From NCBI GenBank assembly GCA_017438745.1, contig JAFRUS010000030.1, positions 1 to 41,368 of the forward strand: a stretch of DNA of 41,368 nt, read 5' to 3'. Below, in pieces: positions 30,860-38,965 of the stretch (positions within the stretch are counted from its first letter, which is position 1; each line of letters opens with the position of its first letter). The stretch is from Oscillospiraceae bacterium (GTDB taxonomy: Bacteria > Bacillota > Clostridia > Oscillospirales > Ruminococcaceae). Below the pieces are notes generated by a model. That model did not search any database. It was given only the letters and a program-made list of their open reading frames with translations, and was not told the DNA's origin. The position numbers and the translations under genes are program-made.

Positions 30860-33169
30860 ATGATGAACTTCCTTAAAAAGAAGATAACAAGGGAAATAGC
30901 AATTGTCATAGCGATGATACTGGCGTTTATGTCGGCATATAACGCAGTTGACGGTATGTTCAACTACATGAAATATGAAGACGTGCAGGAAAGGTCAGGT
31001 TACGTATACGGTGATTCAGAACGCTATGCTGATACAGTCGATCTTTCGGGAAAACTGTGGCTCATACTTCATATGTACGAGGCGAATATCGACGCAAACG
31101 GTGAAATAAAGGGAAATGAATATTTTAAGTCGTCTCTGCAGTCGGAAATGTACAACGCAGGGATAGTGGACAGAAACGGAAAGCTTATCGCGCCTGAATC
31201 GGAAAATTACAGATATGTGATGAAAGTTGGCGGAAGAACGGTTGCAGGCAACGGCGTGGAAACTGCTGATGTAAACAATAAATATATGTATGAGCTGACA
31301 CTTGAGCGCGGCGGCGAAAATCATTCCTACAATGAATATGCCACATCACTGATTCCGGGACTTAGTTTTATGGACTGCCGCGGTTATACCAATACAAAGG
31401 GTATGTACTATTATTACTGCAATGGTAAGGGCTATGCGGTTTACGATTATGATACATCAGGACTTAAGTACTACTACGATGATCTTGGTGCGAGAATCTA
31501 CATCAACCGTGACGGAACTGTTCCAATCCCGCAGATGTACAATGACAGTGATTATCCGAGCTTTGATGCGAATGAGCCGATCGACATGCAGAATACGGAA
31601 CTCAAAAATTCAGCTATTGCCAGTGTAAAAATCTATCCGGTCCAGAGGCTTGTGGATGAGTACGAGGTATATCTTGTTGAATCAGAAGAGTGTGAAGCGG
31701 AATGGTTCAGAAAGCTGATGACATCATTTGCCATTCTCGCTCTGTCAGGTTTGTTTGCTATATATATAATCGCAGCAGGCGGATATGACGAAAAGACCGG
31801 AAAGTTCCAGATGAGAACAAGGGACAATATTTACGGCGAGCTGTTTATGATCTCAGGATTCATTATGCCGTTTATGGTAGTTGTGATGGGTCCGGGACTG
31901 GCCTATGATTTTGTCAGCAGTTTTGAACGTCACGGGATGAACAATATTTTAGTAAAGAGCGTTGCAAGTGTCGGACTTACCACACTTTATATGATTGCAG
32001 TCGCTTCGGTCGATACGGTTGTCAACAGGTTTAAATGCCGTAAAGTCGTCGATACATTCCTCGTGACAAGCATGGTTAAAAAGGCAGTGAACGGCTGCAG
32101 AAGCCAGATCGGTTATTTTATTCACGACAGAAACGATGCACTTACAGTAAGATTTCTTATAAGGGTTGCAGAGGCGGTTGCAGCCGGTATCGTGGCGCTG
32201 GTTCTTACATTTGTTTTTGAAAATCCGTTTATACTGATCGCTGGTGTCATTCTCATACTTGGCCTTTATATCTACGAGAGTTTAAAGGACTTAAAGGCTG
32301 TAAATGATCTTAGCAAACAGATAACAGGAATAAGCATGGGGGACTACACTCCGAAGATCACCGACAGCACTTCGGTGACATACGGAATGACCAGAAGACT
32401 CAACTGCATTTCGGACGGTATCCAGACGGCAGTTGAGGAACAGATACGTTCTGAAAGAATGAAGATCGAGCTTGTTACCAACGTTTCACACGATCTGAAA
32501 ACACCTCTTACTTCGATCATCAGCTACGTTGATCTCCTTTCACGTGAAGAGCTTTCACCGGTGGCACAGGATTATGTTGCAGTTCTTGAACAGAAGACGG
32601 CAAGACTCCGCACCATAGTTTCCGACGTGTTTGACCTTGCCAAGGCGACGAGCAGTACAGATGTGAACATCGAACGTCTCGATGCAGTCATCCTCATGAA
32701 TCAGGTGCTGGCCGACATGAGCGACAAGCAGGAAAGATACGGACGCGAGATAAAGACTGAGATAAATGCAGACACGGCGGTTATCGATGCGGAAGGAAAG
32801 AAAATGTACCGCGTGCTTCAGAACATCCTTGACAACGCACTGAAATATTCAATGAACGGCACAAGAGTGTTTGTAAAGCTTGAAAAGGTAAACGGAAATG
32901 TAAAGATCACGGTGAAGAACACGTCCTCATACGAAATGGACTTTTCACCTGAAGAGATCACTGAAAGATTTGCAAGAGGCGACAAGGCAAGAACCACTGA
33001 GGGAAGCGGACTTGGCCTTTCAATAGCAAAGAGTTTCACCGAAGCCTGCGGTGGTCGTTTCAGCGTAAAGATAGACGGTGACCTGTTCATTGCAGAAGTG
33101 GAGTTTGCAGAAGTACGCACCGAACCGGAAGTTACCGTTGAAAATGTCGCTGCGACACAGATGGTATGA
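30860..33169 (+). CDS. Membrane sensor histidine kinase
   Basis: A 769-residue protein. A first membrane helix near residues 12-30 is followed by a large outer domain (about 35-285, Tyr-rich, NKYMYELTLERGG, GMYYYYCNGKGYAVY). Four to six further membrane segments (290-480) lead to the kinase core. The H box is VSHDLKTPLTSIISY (His near 544), the N box NILDNALKYS and the G box GSGLGLSIAKS. It should autophosphorylate and pass phosphate to the regulator encoded immediately before it. The long outer domain plus multi-helix region is more elaborate than VanS/PhoR kinases. The ligand is unknown; a cell-wall signal is inferred from the neighbouring PBP. Confidence 0.9.
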   Translation: MMNFLKKKITREIAIVIAMILAFMSAYNAVDGMFNYMKYEDVQERSGYVYGDSERYADTVDLSGKLWLILHMYEANIDANGEIKGNEYFKSSLQSEMYNAGIVDRNGKLIAPESENYRYVMKVGGRTVAGNGVETADVNNKYMYELTLERGGENHSYNEYATSLIPGLSFMDCRGYTNTKGMYYYYCNGKGYAVYDYDTSGLKYYYDDLGARIYINRDGTVPIPQMYNDSDYPSFDANEPIDMQNTELKNSAIASVKIYPVQRLVDEYEVYLVESEECEAEWFRKLMTSFAILALSGLFAIYIIAAGGYDEKTGKFQMRTRDNIYGELFMISGFIMPFMVVVMGPGLAYDFVSSFERHGMNNILVKSVASVGLTTLYMIAVASVDTVVNRFKCRKVVDTFLVTSMVKKAVNGCRSQIGYFIHDRNDALTVRFLIRVAEAVAAGIVALVLTFVFENPFILIAGVILILGLYIYESLKDLKAVNDLSKQITGISMGDYTPKITDSTSVTYGMTRRLNCISDGIQTAVEEQIRSERMKIELVTNVSHDLKTPLTSIISYVDLLSREELSPVAQDYVAVLEQKTARLRTIVSDVFDLAKATSSTDVNIERLDAVILMNQVLADMSDKQERYGREIKTEINADTAVIDAEGKKMYRVLQNILDNALKYSMNGTRVFVKLEKVNGNVKITVKNTSSYEMDFSPEEITERFARGDKARTTEGSGLGLSIAKSFTEACGGRFSVKIDGDLFIAEVEFAEVRTEPEVTVENVAATQMV

Positions 33170-33219
33170 TATCTCCAGGGGAGTCAACCCCCATTACCTC
33201 ATTTAAAGCTATAGAGCAT

Positions 33220-33262
33220 AAAAAATTCTGTCCCGATGGCAACATCAGGACAGAATTTTTTA
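33220..33262 (+). terminator. Rho-independent terminator of the two-component operon
   Basis: AAAAAATTCTGTCC and GGACAGAATTTTTT arms. Symmetrical A and T tracts mean it can also serve the convergent amidohydrolase gene. Confidence 0.85.
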
Positions 33263-33272
33263 TTTATCAGGT

Positions 33273-33362
33273 CACTCTGATTTATTTATAAATCAGAGTG
33301 GGGGCGGGGCGAAGCCCCGCAAATCCCTCTCCTCCGGAAATCCGGCGAAGCCGGATTTCCGG
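33273..33362 (+). repeat. Paired-hairpin repeat, family C, copy 2
   Basis: A leading hairpin CACTCTGATTTA/TAAATCAGAGTG, then GCGGGGC-GAA-GCCCCGC, then CCGGAAATCCGGC-GAA-GCCGGATTTCCGG. Confidence 0.75.
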
Positions 33363-33403
33363 TTTGATCAGTGAATTAAAACCGTCAGTTTGCTGATTTT
33401 TGA

Positions 33404-33560
33404 TTCCACATGGTTTTCAACTATGTTGAAAACTCGGTTGAAAGTGTGGAAATGAATGTTTGAAACCTGATTTAGGGGTGCAGATTTCATATAATTTCAT
33501 AGCTTTTCGGGAAGAAAACTATTAAAACATCAGTTAAGCAGTTGTCAAACTGTTGAAAAC
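33404..33560. other. Nested inverted repeats resembling DnaA-box/origin DNA
   Basis: TTCCACA (33404) and TGTGGAA (33445) flank GTTTTCAAC-TAT-GTTGAAAAC (33413-33433). GTTGAAAAC recurs at 33552-33560. The spacer is AT-rich. TTCCACA shares the TCCACA core of DnaA boxes. No gene is seen in this part of the gap. Function uncertain. Confidence 0.35.
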
Positions 33561-34369
33561 TATTCTGAAAGTCCGAGCAATTCAACAGCGTTTTTGTGGA
33601 AAATCAGTTCTTTTTCTTCGTCAGAAAGAGGAAGATCGTTTATCATTTTTATCTCGTTCTGCGGAGTATCCCAAGGACAGTCGCTGCCGAAAAGAATGCG
33701 GTCTGCTCCGTGCGCCTTTATTATTCTGTAAAGCTGTTCACCGGAGATTTCCTTTGCTATAACAGAAACATCGAAGTAGAGTTTTCCCAGTTTGCCCGCA
33801 AGATATTTTTCAACGTCATCCCACAGCCTCATTCCGCCGCCGTGGGCGAGGATCATTGTAAGTTCCGGGACTTTCTCAAAGACTTCTGCAGCCGCTTCAG
33901 GTGTGCAGTGAGTAACATCCGGTGAAATAGGATCGTATCCTGCGTGGAAGACCACCGGAAGACCGAGTTCCGCACATTTTCTGTATATCGGGTACATGAA
34001 TTCATCGTTTACGAAAAAGTTCTGATAGTCCGGGTGGAACTTTACACCGTAGAGACCGAGTGACTTTATCCTTTCAAGTTCCTCGGTCCAGTCCTCCGCC
34101 ATCGGATGGATGCTTCCGAAAGGACAGAAGAAGTCGTCCTTTATCTCGTGAGCCCAGTTGTTTATAATGGTCTGCTGAGTTGGCTTTGTAGCTATCGGCA
34201 GGATAACCGCCTTGTTGATGCCCTGTTCCGTAAGAACTCTTCTCAGATCTGCTACTGTTCCGTTGGTAAGCGGTTTGTAACCGCAGTCAGTGGCATTTTC
34301 AGTAAGTGCGGCTATTGCGCGTTCCGCGATCTTGTCAGCAAATGCATGGGTGTGAAAATCTATGTACAT
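33560..34369 (-). CDS. Amidohydrolase-family metal-dependent hydrolase
   Basis: A 269-residue (beta/alpha)8-barrel protein. The metal-binding motif DFHTH stands at residues 4-8. VVFHAGYD (about 147), LAHGGG (about 178) and LFGSDCPWDTP (about 234) complete the amidohydrolase 2 pattern (PF04909), which includes hydrolases and decarboxylases. The substrate cannot be told. AAAGGAATG precedes the start. The gene runs against the surrounding genes and has a good minus-strand promoter and a structured leader. A stand-alone catabolic or detoxifying role is possible. Confidence 0.85.
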   Translation of the reverse strand: MYIDFHTHAFADKIAERAIAALTENATDCGYKPLTNGTVADLRRVLTEQGINKAVILPIATKPTQQTIINNWAHEIKDDFFCPFGSIHPMAEDWTEELERIKSLGLYGVKFHPDYQNFFVNDEFMYPIYRKCAELGLPVVFHAGYDPISPDVTHCTPEAAAEVFEKVPELTMILAHGGGMRLWDDVEKYLAGKLGKLYFDVSVIAKEISGEQLYRIIKAHGADRILFGSDCPWDTPQNEIKMINDLPLSDEEKELIFHKNAVELLGLSE

Positions 34370-34393
34370 AAAATCATTCCTTTAAGCAAACAT

Positions 34394-34487
34394 AAAAAAA
34401 GCCAACCCCAGGGGCAAAGGAATTCTCAGCGTAAACGCCTACTCCTGTTCAGGAACCCAGCCTTATCCTTCACGAGTTAGCTAAACT
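34394..34487 (-). ncRNA. Structured leader RNA or small RNA before the amidohydrolase gene
   Basis: A SigA promoter fires directly into about 94 bases of structured RNA that ends in a terminator-like GGGGTTGGC-TTTTTTT, 25 bases before the amidohydrolase start. Outer arms GCTAACTC and GGGGTTGGC close the structure (with G-U pairs). Inside are AAGGA/TCCTT, a small UUCC/GGAG hairpin and GCG-TTTA-CGC. This arrangement fits a riboswitch-type attenuator or a separate small RNA. I could not match it to a known class. Confidence 0.5.
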
Positions 34488-34493
34488 ACTATA

Positions 34494-34522
34494 AGTATAT
34501 CGAATTTAGGCTATTTTGTCAA
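34494..34522 (-). promoter_or_regulatory. SigA-type promoter of the leader RNA/amidohydrolase
   Basis: On the minus strand TTGACA (34522-34517) and TATACT (34499-34494), 17-base spacer: close to consensus. Confidence 0.8.
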
Positions 34523-34546
34523 CAAAAAAATAAATTCAAAAATCTA

Positions 34547-34575
34547 TTGCTTTTTTTCATAACCTCTGATAGAAT
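34547..34575 (+). promoter_or_regulatory. SigA-type promoter of the ferredoxin gene
   Basis: TTGCTT (34547-34552) and TAGAAT (34570-34575), 17-base spacer. Confidence 0.6.
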
Positions 34576-34629
34576 ATTATTAGAAGAACGTCAGAGGGAT
34601 GTTCTCAATTTCAATGGAGGTAACTGAAT

Positions 34630-34800
34630 ATGGCATACAAAATTTCTGACGAATGTATTTCATGCGGCGCTTGTGAAGCAGAATGTCCAGTATCAGCAAT
34701 CGCAGCTGGCGATGACAAGTACGTTATCGACGCTGACGCTTGCGTAGAATGCGGTGCTTGTGCAGGTGTCTGTCCTGTAGGCGCTCCAAACGCTGAATAA
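34630..34800 (+). CDS. 2[4Fe-4S] ferredoxin
   Basis: A 56-residue clostridial-type ferredoxin (MAYKISDECISCGACEAECP...). Two CxxCxxCxxxCP clusters are visible: CISCGACEAECP and CVECGACAGVCP. It carries low-potential electrons in the cytoplasm, for example to hydrogenase or pyruvate:ferredoxin oxidoreductase. GGAGG lies 9 bases before the ATG. It has its own promoter and terminator, so it is a single-gene unit. Codon use is strongly biased, as expected for an abundant protein. Confidence 0.95.
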   Translation: MAYKISDECISCGACEAECPVSAIAAGDDKYVIDADACVECGACAGVCPVGAPNAE

Positions 34801-34824
34801 TATCAACAAGAAACATATTATTTC

Positions 34825-34873
34825 AAATTAAAGACCGTAAGTGATGAAAATCGCAGAAGGTCTTTAATTTTTT
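34825..34873 (+). terminator. Terminator of the ferredoxin gene
   Basis: AAATTAAAGACC and GGTCTTTAATTTTTT arms. Confidence 0.85.
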
Positions 34874-34885
34874 GTTAAAATACTA

Positions 34886-34914
34886 TTGAATACAAATCAA
34901 AAAAATGATACAAT
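34886..34914 (+). promoter_or_regulatory. SigA-type promoter of the DUF4352-like lipoprotein gene
   Basis: TTGAAT (34886-34891) and TACAAT (34909-34914), 17-base spacer. Confidence 0.7.
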
Positions 34915-34976
34915 TATAATGCACGACTGCAATGCTGGAAAAAATCGTGTACCATATGAATTACGGAGGTAATACA

Positions 34977-35561
34977 ATGAAGAATAGATTTACAGCTCTT
35001 CTTGCTGCCGGCATAATTGCGGTGGCTTGTTTTACGGGCTGCGGCACAAAATCAACGACTAGTGTTATAAGCAACGGAACACCTGCCCAGACGGAAGCTC
35101 CTCTTCCTCCGGGAAAAGAATATACAGCAAACAAGGGTGAGGATTACAAATACGAAGACCTTGGTCTTAAGATCACTTTTGATGAACTTGCTCTTACATC
35201 TGACGAACCTGATTCAAAGGGCAGATATTCATACGCAATGGTATTCACTGCTGTGAACAACGGTGACAAACAGGTTGACGTTCGTATGCTTGATGACTTT
35301 GAGATATCAGTTGACGGCAAGAAGTACGAAGACAATATCTTCACAGCTGTATCAGCTGCCAACGGTGCAAACGCATACAAGGGCGGCGAAAGATACGACG
35401 CACGTCTTGAACCGGGTCAGACTGTTTCAGGATTCATTCCTTTTGCTATCGATTCTATCGACTGGAACGAACTCACTGTAACATATTATCCGGACAGAAC
35501 AAAGACAAACGATACTATTATATATACGGTAAACAAATCAGAACTCGTAAACAAGTTCTGA
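34977..35561 (+). CDS. Lipoprotein with DUF4352-like immunoglobulin-type domain
   Basis: A 194-residue protein. The signal sequence MKNRFTALLAAGIIAVACFT leads to the lipobox FTGC. After a short Thr/Pro linker, residues 55-190 form a beta-rich domain (DLGLKITFDELALTS, MVFTAVNNGDKQVDV, LEPGQTVSGFIPFAI) of the DUF4352 kind, found on many Firmicutes surface lipoproteins. ATG 34977 with GGAGGTA is preferred over 34932, which lies close to the promoter and lacks a ribosome site. The cyclophilin gene follows after 21 bases, so the two are probably co-transcribed. Confidence 0.8.
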   Translation: MKNRFTALLAAGIIAVACFTGCGTKSTTSVISNGTPAQTEAPLPPGKEYTANKGEDYKYEDLGLKITFDELALTSDEPDSKGRYSYAMVFTAVNNGDKQVDVRMLDDFEISVDGKKYEDNIFTAVSAANGANAYKGGERYDARLEPGQTVSGFIPFAIDSIDWNELTVTYYPDRTKTNDTIIYTVNKSELVNKF

Positions 35562-35582
35562 TAAACAGAAAGGAAGTTTAAA

Positions 35583-36053
35583 ATGGTTGTAATCGAAATG
35601 GAAAACGGCAAAAAAATCAAGATAGAACTTTATCCGGAGATCGCTCCGATCACAGTTGCAAACTTTGAAAAGCTTGTAAATCAGGGATTCTACAACGGAC
35701 TTATTTTCCACAGAGTTATTCCTGGTTTCATGATCCAGGGCGGCTGTCCTGAAGGAACAGGTATGGGCGGCCCGGGCTGGAACATCAAGGGTGAGTTCTC
35801 ATCCAACGGTGTTAAGAACGACCTCAAGCACACAAGAGGCGTTATTTCAATGGCAAGATCAATGAGACCTGACTCAGCAGGTTCACAGTTCTTCATCATG
35901 CACGAAGATGCTCCGCATCTTGACGGTCAGTACGCTGCATTCGGCAAGGTAGTTGAAGGAATCGAAGTAGTTGACGAGATCGCAGAGGTTGAAACTGACT
36001 ATGCTGACAAGCCGCTTACAGCACAGGTAATGAAGTCAGTTACTATTGAATAA
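35583..36053 (+). CDS. Cyclophilin-type peptidyl-prolyl cis-trans isomerase
   Basis: A 156-residue single-domain cyclophilin without a signal peptide, so cytoplasmic. It has the active-site segments FHRVIPGFMIQGG (catalytic Arg), MARSMRPDSAGSQFFI and HLDGQYAAFGKV. It speeds prolyl bond isomerisation in folding proteins. AAAGGAAG precedes the ATG. Confidence 0.95.
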   Translation: MVVIEMENGKKIKIELYPEIAPITVANFEKLVNQGFYNGLIFHRVIPGFMIQGGCPEGTGMGGPGWNIKGEFSSNGVKNDLKHTRGVISMARSMRPDSAGSQFFIMHEDAPHLDGQYAAFGKVVEGIEVVDEIAEVETDYADKPLTAQVMKSVTIE

Positions 36054-36075
36054 GTTTAAGGAAACACTGATTAAA

Positions 36076-36132
36076 CCGGAAATCCGGCTTCGCCGGATTT
36101 CCGGAGGTGGGATTTACGGGGCTTCGCCCCGT
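36076..36132 (-). repeat. Paired-hairpin repeat, family C, inverted copy 3
   Basis: CCGGAAATCCGGC-TTC-GCCGGATTTCCGG and ACGGGGC-TTC-GCCCCGT, the reverse orientation of copies 1 and 2. The flanks CACTGATT and CTGATCAG resemble the flanks of the other copies. Confidence 0.75.
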
Positions 36133-36192
36133 ACCCCTGCGCTGATCAGTATTTTTCAAAGACCTTTAACAAGTGATCAATAACAGACAAGC

Positions 36193-36228
36193 AAAGCCCG
36201 CCGGAGACAGATCGCCCCGCCGGGCTTT
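36193..36228 (+). terminator. Hairpin before the surface operon
   Basis: AAAGCCCG...CGG and CCG...CGGGCTTT pair with one mismatch. The following TATATCGG is not a proper T tract. It ends 18 bases before the next start codon. Confidence 0.5.
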
Positions 36229-36246
36229 ATATCGGTAAAGAAAACT

Positions 36247-37536
36247 ATGAAGATAAAAAAGAAAAAAAGAAGATCTCTTTTACTAAGAAATCTGATGATA
36301 TTTCTTGCTCCGGCGGCGATAATTCTCCTGTTCATATTTGCTTTCAACAAGGAGAAAGTACACACCTACAAGGCTGTCGTTACCAAGCAGGGTGACTGTT
36401 CAAATCCGGGACTCAGGACATATACCTGTGTACGATGCGGATATACCTGCACGGAACCTATCGTAAAGAATCACGATTACGATGAGACACTGGTAATACC
36501 GGCGGACGCAAAAAAATATATTTCCTGCAAATGCAGGGTCTGCGGAAGCGAGAAGACGATCAAGAATCTTGACGAGTCTGAAGCTATGCAGAATCCGTAC
36601 AGTCTGATCGCTGCTGAGATAACCGGTATTGAAGAATCATACCAGTTCACAGGCGGCGGAATAACACCGATCCCGGTGATAACAGATCAGAACAAGAACA
36701 GACTTAATGAAAATACGGACTATACAGTTACATATGAACATAACACCGAGGTCGGCATTGGTACGGTGAGAATAACGGGAGCGGGTATTTACAGGGATTC
36801 CTGTGAAGTACACTTTACCATTTCTGCAGCACACTGGGACGAGGATGAGGGCCAGAAGTTCTACTACGAAGACGGAAAGGTAACAGGCCTTAAGGAGATC
36901 GACGGAGAGGAATATTACTTCGACGAGGAAGGTGTTATGCAGACCGGCTGGCAGAAACTTGAGGACGGAGGTTACTACTGCTTCGACCGTCTGACGGGTG
37001 TGCTTGCAAAGAGCACCATGGTTGACGGTATCAATGTTGATGCAAAGGGAAGAGCAGAGGAATCTGACTACAACATTTACAAGATAGAGACCATGATGAA
37101 GGCTCACAAGATAGTTCTGGAACAGACCTCACCGAAGGACAGCATGGAAGACAAGCGTCTCAAGCTGTTTAACTGGGAGATGAAGGAACACGGATATCAC
37201 AGATGGAGAATACTCAAGAATATCTACCAGACATCGCCTGACTGGGAGATCACCTTTGCCAACGATATCTTTGACAAGGGCACCGGATGCTGCGTATCCG
37301 ACTCATGCGCGACTGCGTTCCTGTTCAGAGAAATAGGATATACTGAAATATATGTCTGCCACGATACATCGCACTGCTGGTTTACAGTTGAGGGCAAGCT
37401 TTTCGATCCGCTGTTTGCTGAAGGAAAGTCCTTCTATGAAAACTACAATGCCAATTTCACAGACTACAGAGAACATCCTGTCGGAAGGCGCCGTATTGAC
37501 GGTGTCAGCACCGAAGACGAAGATCAGGAGGAATGA
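36247..37536 (+). CDS. Membrane-anchored multidomain protein with transglutaminase-like domain
   Basis: A 429-residue protein. A Lys/Arg-rich start and membrane helix (residues 14-33) are followed by two Cys pairs (TCVRCGYTC, CKCRVCG; about 58-100). A bacterial Ig-like unit (about 125-195, DYTVTYEHN, TVRITGAGIY) and cell-wall-binding-like repeats (about 200-265, EYYFDEEGVMQTGWQKLEDG) come next. The C-terminal transglutaminase-like domain has a Cys in GTGCCVSD (about 345), His in DTSHCWF (about 377) and Asp in KLFDP. Such domains act as cysteine peptidases, or cross-link or modify proteins. Only 3 bases separate it from the MBOAT gene, so it belongs to that surface-polymer operon. The ribosome site is weak. 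Confidence 0.75.
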   Translation: MKIKKKKRRSLLLRNLMIFLAPAAIILLFIFAFNKEKVHTYKAVVTKQGDCSNPGLRTYTCVRCGYTCTEPIVKNHDYDETLVIPADAKKYISCKCRVCGSEKTIKNLDESEAMQNPYSLIAAEITGIEESYQFTGGGITPIPVITDQNKNRLNENTDYTVTYEHNTEVGIGTVRITGAGIYRDSCEVHFTISAAHWDEDEGQKFYYEDGKVTGLKEIDGEEYYFDEEGVMQTGWQKLEDGGYYCFDRLTGVLAKSTMVDGINVDAKGRAEESDYNIYKIETMMKAHKIVLEQTSPKDSMEDKRLKLFNWEMKEHGYHRWRILKNIYQTSPDWEITFANDIFDKGTGCCVSDSCATAFLFREIGYTEIYVCHDTSHCWFTVEGKLFDPLFAEGKSFYENYNANFTDYREHPVGRRRIDGVSTEDEDQEE

Positions 37537-37539
37537 CGC

Positions 37540-38952
37540 ATGACCTTTAGTTCACTTGCATTTTTATTTATCTTTTTCCCTTTGACCTTCATTCTTTACG
37601 CTCTGACCAAGAGCATCAAGGTAAGAAATATCATTCTGGCTGCCGCAAGTATTGTTTTCTATGCTTTCGGTGAGCCTTCCGCAGTTGTACTGCTGCTTCT
37701 GTCCGTAGCCTGCAACTATATTCTCGGAATACTCGTTACCAAAGGCAATGCAAAATCGAAAAAGATGTACGTTGTAACAGCGGCCGTTATAAACATCGGT
37801 ATGCTGTTTGGATTCAAATATCTGGGCTTTTTCGGCTCAGTACTCGGAGGCATGACGGGAACTGAACTGAACGTTCCTTATCTCAGGCTTCCTATAGGTA
37901 TTTCATTTTTCACGTTCCAGGGACTCAGCTATGTAATTGATGTTTACAGAAACAAAAAGCTTCTTCAGAGAAATCCATTTTACGTGCTTCTGTACATATC
38001 ATTCTTCCCGCAGCTCATTGCGGGTCCTATAGTACGTTACGAAGATATCTCATATCAGCTTCGTCACCGTGAGTTCAACTCGGACAGAGTGAGCCGCGGT
38101 ATACTCCGCTTTATTTTCGGACTCGGAAAGAAAGTGCTCGTTGCCAACCAGATGGGTCTTGTTGCAGACAAGGTTTTCTCATGCAATACAGACAGCCTCG
38201 GAACTGCTCCGGCATGGATCGGCGCTTTGTGCTACACACTTCAGATATTTTTCGACTTCTCCGGATACAGCGACATGGCTATCGGTCTCGGATGCATTTT
38301 CGGATTTGACTTCAAGGAAAACTTCAACTATCCGTTTATCTCATCAAGCATTCAGGAATTCTGGAGAAGATGGCACATCTCACTTTCAACATGGTTTAAG
38401 GAATATGTTTATATCCCGCTTGGCGGAAACAGAAAGGGAAAGCTCCGCACAGACTTCAACAAGCTTTTCGTATTCTTCCTCACGGGACTCTGGCACGGCG
38501 CAAACTTCACATTTATCATGTGGGGACTTATACACGGTGTATGCCAGTTCCTTGAAAACCACGACATTATACCTGTAAAGAAAAAATGGTTCAAACCGTT
38601 CAGCCACATTTATGTGCTTCTGGTAACGGTAACGGCGTTTGTTGTTTTCCGTGCTGATTCCATGAGCCATGCCGCAGGTGTGCTGACAGATATGTTCAAC
38701 ATAAAGGCCGGCAGTGCCGCTGTAAACAACGAGGTGTTTGCACTTATCTCACCTCTGTTCGTCGTATCGTTCCTGTTTGCTGTACTGCTTTCAGCTCCGG
38801 TATTCAGAAAGATCGAGGCGAAAATGGCTGATTCAGATTACTCCGAGGGCTGCATGATAGCAGAATATGCCTGCTCGTTACTTATCTATGTGCTCTGTAT
38901 ACTTTCACTGAGTTCAGGCAGCTACAACCCGTTTATTTATTTCCGATTCTGA
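37540..38952 (+). CDS. MBOAT-family membrane O-acyltransferase (AlgI/DltB-like)
   Basis: A 470-residue multi-pass protein with the MBOAT signature: PQLIAGPIVRYEDI, FWRRWHISLSTWFKEYVYIPLGG and the catalytic His in GLWHGANFTFIMWG (about residue 319). Such proteins move acyl, usually acetyl, groups across the membrane to exopolysaccharide or teichoic acid. AGGAGG lies well placed before the ATG. The next gene encodes a DHHW protein, the usual partner that finishes the acetyl transfer outside. Confidence 0.93.
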   Translation: MTFSSLAFLFIFFPLTFILYALTKSIKVRNIILAAASIVFYAFGEPSAVVLLLLSVACNYILGILVTKGNAKSKKMYVVTAAVINIGMLFGFKYLGFFGSVLGGMTGTELNVPYLRLPIGISFFTFQGLSYVIDVYRNKKLLQRNPFYVLLYISFFPQLIAGPIVRYEDISYQLRHREFNSDRVSRGILRFIFGLGKKVLVANQMGLVADKVFSCNTDSLGTAPAWIGALCYTLQIFFDFSGYSDMAIGLGCIFGFDFKENFNYPFISSSIQEFWRRWHISLSTWFKEYVYIPLGGNRKGKLRTDFNKLFVFFLTGLWHGANFTFIMWGLIHGVCQFLENHDIIPVKKKWFKPFSHIYVLLVTVTAFVVFRADSMSHAAGVLTDMFNIKAGSAAVNNEVFALISPLFVVSFLFAVLLSAPVFRKIEAKMADSDYSEGCMIAEYACSLLIYVLCILSLSSGSYNPFIYFRF

Positions 38953-38965
38953 GAGAAGGTGTATC

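Noticed and set aside
34394..34487. TPP riboswitch, suggested by GCTGAGA and CCTTTG
   Set aside because: The other TPP blocks (GAACCTGAT and the closing GCG-AGGGAA part) are absent and the order of helices does not fit.
34394..34487. Small SRP RNA or 6S RNA
   Set aside because: The GGAAGGAAGCAG-type SRP apical loop is missing, and the transcript is too short and branched for 6S.
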